NCBI GenBank assembly: GCA_019359285.1 | Contig: JAHHHQ010000028.1 | Span: 1 to 64,000 of the forward strand | DNA: 64,000 nucleotides | Reading direction: 5' to 3' | From: Nodosilinea sp. WJT8-NPBG4 | GTDB lineage: Bacteria > Cyanobacteriota > Cyanobacteriia > Phormidesmidales > Phormidesmidaceae | Shown here: piece after piece, positions 1-8,700 of the stretch | How the letters are laid out: every line of letters begins with the position of its first letter | Numbering within the stretch: the first letter of the stretch is position 1 | Notes under the pieces: generated by a model | Told to the model about the DNA's origin: nothing | The model's database searches: none | The model's input: only the letters and a program-made list of their open reading frames with translations | Program-made: the position numbers and the translations under genes

Positions 1-58
1 CGAGCTCGATGGCGTCAATGACCTTTTGCCTCAAATCGAGGCTGTAGGGTTTGGGCAT
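1..58 (-). CDS. IS630-family transposase, N-terminal fragment (runs off window)
   Basis: Reading the minus strand from an ATG at 58 gives MPKPYSLDLRQKVIDAIEL, still open at the window edge. This is the characteristic start of IS630/Tc1-type transposases, where the N-terminal helix-turn-helix binds the element ends. Only 19 residues are visible, so it cannot be judged whether the transposase is intact, and no terminal inverted repeat could be defined in the roughly 170 bp that follow. It lies just beyond the 3' end of the 1211-residue membrane protein gene. Confidence 0.6.
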   Translation of the reverse strand, partial: MPKPYSLDLRQKVIDAIEL

Positions 59-229
59 AGCACTGGGAGGAAAATGTCTCTGCCTATAACTTACGTCCTA
101 AACCATATGGCTGTAGCTATACCAGCAGCAGCGACAGCCGCGATCGCCGGTGCCCTAGCGGCGGGAATGCCTATCCCATCCCTAGGTTTTTAGGGCAAAC
201 CAATGTCCTTACTGTCGTCGGTAGGGGTC

Positions 230-3200
230 TTAAAACGTCATCGGCGCGATCGGTTCAAGATCGGGGTTGTGGCCGCCCACCTGACTGGTCCGCAGCACCC
301 AGGCCGACGCGCCGTACTTGAGAAACTTGTGCACCACCACGTCGCTGGCCTTGCGGGGAAACACCGTGCGCCAGCTGCCCAGCCCCATCAGCAGGTTGCG
401 CAGGGGTTCGTCTTCGATCGAGCTGCCCAGGTTAAATTCGTTCTTTTCCCAGGTGGGGCGCAGGCCCCCTAGGGGTTGCAGGGTGTCTTTAAGGTCTTTG
501 CCAAAGAGGGCGAGCTGATACAGAGGCTCGGCCTGGTCGGGGTGCTGATCGATCAGAGCGTCGGCATGGTGGTAGAGACTGATGCCGATGCTTTGCAAAC
601 TGGCAAACAGCGCCTGATTAGAGTCTTGGGAGCAGTTGTTTGACGGACCGACAAAGGTGCTGCCGGTGCCGTCGCCGATGCGGTAGCGGGCGGTCATGGC
701 TTGCAGGTGGGCTTCCATGCGGGTGAGGGGAGACCGCCGCTCGTCGTCAAAATAGTAGTTGCGGTTAAAAGAATCGAGCTTGACTAGGATGTCGCAGGTG
801 GGGCGGGTGCCCAACCAACCCCGCTGGCGATCGCCCTGATACCGCGACCAGTGAATCGTGCCCGCAATCAGCCCATCGATGTTGTGGGCGTAGACCTGGT
901 AGTAGCGAATCTCAAACCGCCGCTCATCTGCTAGTGGGTCGTGTACCACCTCGGCCCGACCGTAGGCAAAGTGGCCAAAGAAAATAGGGGTAGCAGCGGC
1001 TGGTTCTTTGTGGTTGCCACCGATGCCGCCGTAGGTGTGGAGGATGAGGGCGCGATCGCCCACCTGCCACTCATCGATCGCCGCTGCGATCGCCTCGGGC
1101 CGACCATTATCTCGCACTGTACAGAGCACCGAGCTGACCTTGCCCTTTTGGGCCGCCACGTCGGCCCACGACTCTTTGCGAATGTAGCGGTAGGCCGCCT
1201 TAGCGCCGCCAAACACTACCCGCTGGGGTTGAAGCCGAAACAAGGCGCGCGGTCCCAGAGCCTGCACCACAAAGGTGCCGCTGGCATTCGGCGCGCCGTA
1301 GATGTACCAACCGGTCTCGTTGTAGGGCGATCGCTCCAGATCCCGCGTGGTAGAGGGACTGCTGCCGTAGATCGCCATTGGGGCCACCGGGGGCAAGCTC
1401 ACTACCTCCCCGGGGCCGTCAAAGGCGCGGCTGACCTTATTAAAATGCCGCACTCGCCACTGGTCGCCCGTTGCCCCCACAAACTGCACCAGGCCGTAAT
1501 AGCGCCCCGTCACCTCCATCGGCTGAGCCGCGATCAAGAGCGTTACCCCGTCCCGATCCAGCACCACCTGGGGATCTTCCACCACCACTACTAGGTCATC
1601 CTCTGGCAGCGATCCAGCCAGAGATTCTAAAGGGTCGACCCGCAACCAGTGGTTGAGCCGCACCGGGTTGATCACTCCGCCAGAGCGGCTGGCATATTCA
1701 GCATCAGCGCTAAAGTGCACATCGTGGGTGACGGCCTGCACCAACTTTTGGGTGAGGGGGTGGTCAGACCAACGCAGCTTCACCACCTGACCCACCAGCT
1801 TGCGGTGGTCGTCGGGCGCGTGGTGAATTTCATAGAAGACGCCGCCAAAGCGCTCGGCCTTGGCGGGCAAAATCAGCCGTCCAATCCAGTCAGCAATCGG
1901 TACGTAGAGCGCTGGGTTAGGGCGCTGGTCGAGCGGATAGCTCTGGTACTGCACCAGGGGGTTGGCGCGAAAGATGTCGTAGTTATTTGCCTTGCCGCCC
2001 CGCTCTAGCCCGGTTTCTAGGATTTCGCCCCGCAGAATGGCGTTGATGGTATCGATGGTCTGACCGAGGGAACTGCGGCCATCGGGCAGCACCAGCTTGG
2101 GGTCGAGAATGCCCCCCGGCACCTGATGCCCCACTGGACCTAGGGAAACAAACGAAATTTTGCCCCGTCGCTTCGCCCGGTTCCAGAACGACAGAGGAAA
2201 CAGCGGCCAGCGCCCCGGAAAGATCTTTGGCCCCAGTTTCTCTACCGCATCCTGCTCGCCTGACAGGTGATAGAGATGCTCCAGTTGGAGTAGGTTGATG
2301 TTGGCGCTCATCACCCCACCCAGGGAAATGACGTCGATGGGAGCACCCAGAGCCCGCTTGAGGTAGGGGGCGCTGGCGCAGCACATCTGCCCGCCGCCGC
2401 TGTAACCCATCAGCGTGACGGGGGTGCCGCTGCCCACCCGATAGCCATTTTTGATCAAGCCGTTAAACACTACCTGGGCAATGCCCTGGTTATAGAGCGG
2501 GCCGTAGCGCTTGTCGGCCGACACGCCCACAATTAGCATGTTGCGAATGTTGACCAGCAGGCCCAGCACGCTCATGGGGTTGGCAAACCGCAGCTTGTCG
2601 GCGTAGCGCCACAGAAACGACAGGGGCCGATCTTCATCCAGGGGCGCATTCATCACCGAGTAGGGCATGATGCCGCGAATCAGCGCCACGCCCTTGGGCA
2701 GGGTGGGGGCTAGGGTGTCGAGAAATTCTTCAATATCGGGCAGGTACTCAGAGCTGGAGATGCCAATGCCGTCGAGATAGACCATGTAGCGGCTGATTTT
2801 ACTGGGGTCGGCCACGGGTTCGGCCAGTTCTCCGGCGTTGACGGTGGTGTTGACCTCGTCGTCATACCAGCCGGCCCACCAGCCCAGGGTTTCGAGCGGA
2901 GCCAGCAGCCCGGCCACCACCAAGGCAATAATGCCAATCCAGGCAAAGTTCAGCACCAGCAGCGCTAGGCTGGGCAGGCCGCTCAACCAGCCAAACCACC
3001 AGACTCGAATGGGCCGCAGCAGCGCCAGCACCACCACCGTCAGCACCGCCATGGCGACCAGGCCTAGCAGTGTCTTAAAGCTATCAAGGCGATCGCTGTT
3101 GGGGCCGGCATCGACAGAGACAGTCGAGCCCCCGGCTCCGGCCAAGGCTAAAGCGGGAGGTTCCCCAGTAACAATCGCATCCCCCTGACTGAGGGCGCTA

Positions 3201-3865
3201 AATCGCTGGGTAAACTCTTCGTGCCAGCGGGTAGAGGTTTCGGCCAACCCCGATTGAAACGACTCAGTCAAATCTCGGCGATTGGTGACGAGATCAACCC
3301 CCGCCGCCCGGTTGGCAATGCGCTTGCCCAAGTTGGCAATGGGCTGACCCACGGTGTTTTGCAAAACTTGCAGCAAAATCCAGCCCAGGGCAACGTAGCT
3401 AAAGGCATGGCTAATGCCCAGGTTGGCGATCGCCCCAAAGCCCACCACCATAGCCAGCAAATGCCACACCGACAGCAAGTTGAGAATGGGCACCCCTAGG
3501 TAGGGCAGTGCTCCCAAAAAGCTAAACAGCAGTGGGGCGTAGGCCAACCCCAGCACCGTCACTAGCTGCCCCAGAGGAAGGTTCTGCGACCAGGGAGCCA
3601 GGGTGATTAGCCAGGTGCTTAACACCAGAGCCAAAAAGCCAAAGGCAAGCAGCACCGCGTTAATGCCCAGACTGAGCACAAACCGGGCGGGCCGCACTTG
3701 GTTAACGAAGAGAATAATGCTCTGCCCAATGCCTTGGGATAGCCCTGCCAGCAAAACCACTAACAGCGCCAGGCTTCTCCCTGCTGGCACGGTGGTGGCA
3801 ATACGAAAGGCCTCGTCGTTGAGAGCAAACACGTAGCCCAGCACTTCCCAGAAGCGATCTAGCAT
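230..3865 (-). CDS. Large multidomain membrane protein with Yip1-like N-terminus, GxSxG motif and papain-like C-terminal motifs
   Basis: 1211 residues. The first ~170 are a hydrophobic multi-spanning region resembling Yip1-type membrane domains. Two or more further hydrophobic segments lie at about 265-345. The rest is soluble. Near residue 489 is GYSGGGQ, a lipase/esterase-like nucleophile elbow in a region predicted to be alpha/beta. In the C-terminal third, FGHFAYGR (about 964) precedes GPSNNCSQDSNQ (Cys about 1078). That His-then-Asn-Cys order resembles permuted NlpC/P60 or DUF4105-type papain-like proteins. I recognise no named family over the full length and no reaction should be assumed. 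The gene stands alone on the minus strand next to a transposase fragment. Start is an ATG at 3865. Confidence 0.75.
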   Translation of the reverse strand: MLDRFWEVLGYVFALNDEAFRIATTVPAGRSLALLVVLLAGLSQGIGQSIILFVNQVRPARFVLSLGINAVLLAFGFLALVLSTWLITLAPWSQNLPLGQLVTVLGLAYAPLLFSFLGALPYLGVPILNLLSVWHLLAMVVGFGAIANLGISHAFSYVALGWILLQVLQNTVGQPIANLGKRIANRAAGVDLVTNRRDLTESFQSGLAETSTRWHEEFTQRFSALSQGDAIVTGEPPALALAGAGGSTVSVDAGPNSDRLDSFKTLLGLVAMAVLTVVVLALLRPIRVWWFGWLSGLPSLALLVLNFAWIGIIALVVAGLLAPLETLGWWAGWYDDEVNTTVNAGELAEPVADPSKISRYMVYLDGIGISSSEYLPDIEEFLDTLAPTLPKGVALIRGIMPYSVMNAPLDEDRPLSFLWRYADKLRFANPMSVLGLLVNIRNMLIVGVSADKRYGPLYNQGIAQVVFNGLIKNGYRVGSGTPVTLMGYSGGGQMCCASAPYLKRALGAPIDVISLGGVMSANINLLQLEHLYHLSGEQDAVEKLGPKIFPGRWPLFPLSFWNRAKRRGKISFVSLGPVGHQVPGGILDPKLVLPDGRSSLGQTIDTINAILRGEILETGLERGGKANNYDIFRANPLVQYQSYPLDQRPNPALYVPIADWIGRLILPAKAERFGGVFYEIHHAPDDHRKLVGQVVKLRWSDHPLTQKLVQAVTHDVHFSADAEYASRSGGVINPVRLNHWLRVDPLESLAGSLPEDDLVVVVEDPQVVLDRDGVTLLIAAQPMEVTGRYYGLVQFVGATGDQWRVRHFNKVSRAFDGPGEVVSLPPVAPMAIYGSSPSTTRDLERSPYNETGWYIYGAPNASGTFVVQALGPRALFRLQPQRVVFGGAKAAYRYIRKESWADVAAQKGKVSSVLCTVRDNGRPEAIAAAIDEWQVGDRALILHTYGGIGGNHKEPAAATPIFFGHFAYGRAEVVHDPLADERRFEIRYYQVYAHNIDGLIAGTIHWSRYQGDRQRGWLGTRPTCDILVKLDSFNRNYYFDDERRSPLTRMEAHLQAMTARYRIGDGTGSTFVGPSNNCSQDSNQALFASLQSIGISLYHHADALIDQHPDQAEPLYQLALFGKDLKDTLQPLGGLRPTWEKNEFNLGSSIEDEPLRNLLMGLGSWRTVFPRKASDVVVHKFLKYGASAWVLRTSQVGGHNPDLEPIAPMTF

Positions 3866-4057
3866 TGGCTCAGCCTCAACCTTGTGCCGAGATTTTACTC
3901 CAAGGTTAGAGGCAAAACTGCCACTGTTAGGTTAAGTGAAGGATTTTTGGGCGATTCCGGAATGGACACTCCACGAATCGCAACGTTATCTCAAACAGGC
4001 ACGAATGTGGACGCAGGTTGCTGAATGCAGCTTAGCCAATACAAGCTTTTCTCACCG

Positions 4058-4633
4058 CTAACCTACTGCCAGCATAGCCTCGGCGGTTATTGCCCAATCG
4101 GGAAACGTAGGCGATTCGACCACAGATTCACCTTCAAATGTGGCTTCGCTATAGCCCTGTGAGGTCAAATTCAGAACGGTCACCTCGCCCACCGTCGGGT
4201 CGAGAATCCAATATTCACCAATGCCGCGCCACTCGTACTGATTGCGCTTTTCTAGATAGTCGCGGCGGCGATTTTCAGCCCCTGGGCTGACCACTTCTAC
4301 TACCAGCAAAGGGGGCGCCATTTCCAGCGTGATGGCGGCCTGCCCCAACTCGCGCATCTGCTCGGGATGCTCGGGACGCAGCACCGTCAGGTCAGGGTAC
4401 CGATTTCTAGGCTGCCCCGGTACAGCCAGAGCCAAACCTTGGGGACAAACTTGAGCAACATCTACCAGCGTTTTCAATATGTCGTAAAGCTTTAGGGCGC
4501 GACGCAAGTTGTCGTATGACTCCGGCGGCATCTCAACCAGGTCTCCATTAGTGAGTTCGTAGTAGCCCTCGACCTCCTGGGCGTGGGTGAGAAAGTCGCT
4601 AAAGGTTTTGAGCTGGGGTTGGGCTTGTACCAC
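4058..4633 (-). CDS. Uma2 family (DUF820) PD-(D/E)XK endonuclease-like protein
   Basis: 191 residues, the usual length for Uma2/DUF820, a family greatly expanded in cyanobacteria. Seen: the N-terminal YELTNGDLVEMPPES segment; RYPDLTVLRP carrying the predicted metal-binding Asp; LLVVEVVSP carrying the active-site acidic residue; and EKRNQYEWRGIGEYWILDP carrying the basic residue and the family signature. The restriction-endonuclease fold is established for the family, but its biological substrate is not known. The start is GTG at 4633. It is monocistronic, and many cyanobacterial genomes carry dozens of paralogues. Confidence 0.9.
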   Translation of the reverse strand: MVQAQPQLKTFSDFLTHAQEVEGYYELTNGDLVEMPPESYDNLRRALKLYDILKTLVDVAQVCPQGLALAVPGQPRNRYPDLTVLRPEHPEQMRELGQAAITLEMAPPLLVVEVVSPGAENRRRDYLEKRNQYEWRGIGEYWILDPTVGEVTVLNLTSQGYSEATFEGESVVESPTFPDWAITAEAMLAVG

Positions 4634-5056
4634 GGGCGATCACCTGCTGCTCGATGTCACTATTTTATCGGGTGTGCTTTTTGGTAGGGGCTTGGTATGG
4701 CTGGCCGGGTACCCCCCACCCGGCCAGTAACTGGCCACCGAGCCGGGGACGCTGCTCCAGTAGCAAGGTTTTTGTGAGGATTACCATCCAAGTTCTGACT
4801 CCACCAGATAATCCTGTCTCGGCTCCGTTGAGGGGTACGGGGATGGGGTCTTTTTAGCATGTCTGGCACTTAATACATAGTTGTGTCGCTTGGTTTTTAG
4901 TGAGAATATGGTTTTTATTTAGTTAATTTTTGCTGAAAGATAGACTAAAAGATTATTATCATCTCAACCCTTCAACATCTTGTGCGCAAAATGAAGTGTT
5001 TAGAAAATTTAAGGACTTCATAACAAGATACTGCTTCTAAGGTTGGTAATTGATTC
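4634..5056. other. Intergenic region with a GC-rich hairpin, then AT-rich DNA
   Basis: No supportable gene; the two ~68-residue ORFs here mirror each other and resemble nothing. A 10-bp perfect stem with a 7-nt loop (ctggccgggt / acccggccag) lies at 4701-4727. From about 4870 the composition turns AT-rich and stays so through the next gene, which suggests an inserted segment. Confidence 0.4.
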
Positions 5057-5704
5057 ATGAACAAAGCCAGACAAATGATTGTCACGAAACAAGCCTTTAT
5101 TTATTTTGTATACATAATTCTTATTTTTGATGTGATGTATAGGATCTTTAATCACAGCGATGCAATTCTAGACTGGCAACTTGTATCAATTTTAGGATTG
5201 TTGACTTTCGCAATACTAGGAGATCGGATAAGTGAGCTAATTATAGGGAAGGAAGGTATAACCCTGAAACAAAGCATTGATGTACAAGTTCTTCAAATCA
5301 AGAAAGATGCAGAAGATATTCAGTCAATTAACGAAACTGGCAACACAAAATATATAGATGAGCTGCTTGAAAGAGTTAACAGCCCAGATCGTGATGTTTG
5401 GTCAAAACTTATAATTTACAGGTTGGCGCTGAGAGCATTAACCCGACAGATATGTAAGGTTCAAGGGATGCAACTGGGCGATTCGCCATCACTAACTAGC
5501 ATGATTAATTTCATGAAGGAGAAGAGTTTAATTACCGATCAATTAGCGTATGATCTCAACTTTATTAGATACATAACTTTTTTCTTTGAATGGGGTACTG
5601 GTCATCCACCTACTGTAGAAGAAATAAAAAGAGTATTAGATATAGCTCCTCAAGTATTGAAATACTTAGAATATATGATTGAACGACAAGGATCTGCGGC
5701 ATAG
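5057..5704 (+). CDS. Unknown protein with two N-terminal membrane segments
   Basis: 215 residues. Two hydrophobic segments (about 12-27 and 42-58) are followed by a soluble, charged, helix-rich region with several Lys/Glu stretches. I do not recognise the family. The gene is clearly AT-rich (many ATA, TTA and AAA codons) compared with the GC-rich genes to its left, and lacks GCGATCGC sites, which suggests recent acquisition. The start ATG at 5057 has only a weak upstream purine stretch. It lies convergent to the NRPS genes, 60 bp from their 3' end, with no visible functional link. Confidence 0.6.
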   Translation: MNKARQMIVTKQAFIYFVYIILIFDVMYRIFNHSDAILDWQLVSILGLLTFAILGDRISELIIGKEGITLKQSIDVQVLQIKKDAEDIQSINETGNTKYIDELLERVNSPDRDVWSKLIIYRLALRALTRQICKVQGMQLGDSPSLTSMINFMKEKSLITDQLAYDLNFIRYITFFFEWGTGHPPTVEEIKRVLDIAPQVLKYLEYMIERQGSAA

Positions 5705-5765
5705 CAACGCCCTGATCTAGAACGTACTAACCTGGTTAATTGGTCGCAATTATTATCTAGTCTAT

Positions 5766-8700
5766 CTATGTCAAATAATGTCTAAGTTGTTGTGCCAGCA
5801 CTTGCACATGAGGTTGTTTCAACAACGATAAATGATTGCCAGGAACTTCGTGTAGTTGAATGTCCTTAACTAATTCACTCCAGCCCAATGTTTCATCCTG
5901 TCGATTCGCATCTGATTGTTCTGCTGCCTTAAATAGCGCGATCGCTTGAGAGTAAGGCTGAGGCACATAATCGTATGTTGCCTGACTATTCGCATAAACA
6001 ATAGGCAGCATGGCGTTAATGGCAGATTCATCCAACAGGCGCAATCGGGACTCTTCAGGAATGAGTCGGGTGATGGCTGACCATTGCCAGCGAGAGAACC
6101 AGGGATTTTTAGGGTGTAGGCGCTGGGTCGCCAGGGTGCTGATGTCTACCAAAAATGGCAGGGTAGACCAGAGGGCAGTTTTTACCAAAAACTTGAAGCT
6201 CTGAGAAAAAGAGGGTTTGGTACAAGGAGCAGTTGTATCGAGAATTGCCAGTAGTTCAACTTTTTCGCCTGCTTGAGTCAGTTGTTGCGCCATCTCAAAG
6301 GCAACCAACCCTCCAAAAGACCAGCCCCCCAGGTAATATGGTCCGTGGGGTTGAAGGGTTTGAATCGCCTGGATGTAATAGGCAGCGATCGCCTCCATTC
6401 GATTTAGGGGGCGAGATTTGCCATCCAATCCTAGAGGTTGCAACCCATAGAAACTGCGATCGCTCTTTAGGTGATGAGCCAGTTCCAAATAGGGAAATAC
6501 GACCCCAAACATAGGATGCACACAGAAAAAGGGAGGCTCGCTACCGCCCAAGCTGAGGGGCACTAGTGGTGAAGTAGGGGGAATCGTATTGTGTTCTGGA
6601 GGTTCCTTTTGGGAAGGAACAGAAATGGCCTGAGAGGGCTGATTGAGTAAAGTCGATTGTTTGCGCCGATAAGCGGTGCGATCGAGCCGGACGAGAGGAG
6701 GAGTGTTTGGGGTGGTATCGCGTAGTGCGTCCAGAATGGGTGCTAGTTGGGCAATGGTAGGAGCTGCAAAGACATTCTTCAGCGGAAGTTCTAGTTTAAA
6801 GGTGTCGCGGATGCGAGAGGTCATTTGAGTGGCTAATAGGGAGTGCCCACCCGACTCAAAAAAGTTATCGTGACGGTTGACATGTTTGAGTTGTAATAGT
6901 TCTTGCCAGATCTCAATAAGAGCTATCTCGGTTGAGGTTTGGGGTGCGACCGCCGAAGGTAGATCGCTGTGCTGAGTGTGGTCAAGCGGGGGAAGGGCAC
7001 GCCGATCGACCTTACCACTCGAATTCAACGGGAGGGTGGCTAACGGCACAAACACCGCAGGAACCATGTAGTCGGGTAACGTCTGGCTGAGATGTTGCCG
7101 AAGCTCAGGAATGAGTTGCCGGGCGACATTCGCCTGAAGTGGATGGTTGGTGAACTGCTCGGGCGATCGCTCGTTGTGCTGCAATACCTCATCCGCTGCA
7201 TCAACCCCATGACGAGTCAACACCACATCATAATCTCCAGCCTCACTAGATGTTGACCAGGTAATCTCTACGGTGTAGGGCAGTGTTGTTTCTAAATTCC
7301 ACCAGTCTTGTGGATCGATTGCTAAGTTTTCAGTATCTTGCAATAGCTCCCGCATTCGTCCAACAGCTTTGGGCGCTTTCTTAGTCCGAAGCCAGTTTGC
7401 TGTTGCAATAGCGGCATTCACTCGGCGATTAGACACGTTTGTGATTCTTAAAATCTCTGGCTCAGTAGTAAGGAGCTGCTGGTGTATTTCTTGAACAGTC
7501 ACCGGCTGATGTTTCCAGTTGAATTGCTCCCTCTTTTTTTCGATAGCTAGCGTAGGTTGGGTTTCGGGCCTTAACCCAACATTGCGGGATTGTCCCATTC
7601 GCAGCAAAACGTTGTAGCGGAACTGAGTCATTTCATTCTGACTGCGCCCTCGTGTCAGTCGAATTTGAACCTGTCGAATTTGGGCGAACTGCGATCGCAT
7701 GGCATAAAAGATTGCTGGCTCAATTGCTAATTCTGGCTCTTCAAATTGCGATCGCTCAACTTGATGCCAGAGTTGCGATCGCTCTACACTATCATCTGCC
7801 TGAATAAACTTCATCCAGCTATGAAATGCAGATAACAAAGCTAGGTTTCGTACATCTCCAATGAATAAAATGCCATTCTCTGCTACGGTTGCAATTGCTT
7901 TCTCCAAGACCTGCATTAAGTAAGCTTCATCTGGAAAATACTGCACAACCGAATTCAAAATCACAACATCAAATGACCCTAGATCAATTCCTTCAAAGTC
8001 GGTTGCCATGCGATGTAAAAGCTCAACATGAGAAAGGTTGAGCGTGTCTAGCTGAGTTTGAACTGACGCTAGCGAAACAGCCGAAAAGTCTGTGCCTACA
8101 TACTGTTGACAGTGCGGTGCAATTTGAAGCAACAACAATCCTGTACCGCACCCAATCTCTAAAACCCTTTTAGGTTTCAACGCGAGAATTTGCTGAACGC
8201 GATCGCTCACCCATTCCTGCATTTGCTCAAGGGGAATAGGTTCTCCGGTGTAGCTGCTGTTCCATCCAGTAATGTTGAATTGTGGATTGCTGGGTTCTGG
8301 GTGCTGAGTGGGTTCTGTTGATTGGTAAGTTTGGTTGTATAGGGTTTGCCAGTGTTGCAGGTGTTGAGTTTGGAGCGATCGCACACTGGTTTCTTGCAGA
8401 TATTTAGTATCAAGACTGAAGTAGGCGACAAGAGACGATGCAGCAGAGGGTATGACAACGGCATCTTGGATAGCGGAATGACGCTGTAGAGTCGTTTCAA
8501 TCTCACCCAATTCAACTCGATACCCCCGGACCTTGATCTGGTGATCTACTCGACCGAGAAACTGGATGGTGCCATCGCGGTTGTAGAGGACGCGATCGCC
8601 GGTTTTGTAGAGAGTTGATTGCTGTTTATTATGTGTGGAGAAAGCACTTTTTAAGTCAGCACTGATAAACCTTTCCGCCGTCAATTCCGGGCGATTGAGA

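Noticed and set aside
941-1594. 217-residue plus-strand ORF
   Set aside because: It is antisense to the 1211-residue gene and has no family features; long antisense ORFs are expected in GC-rich DNA.
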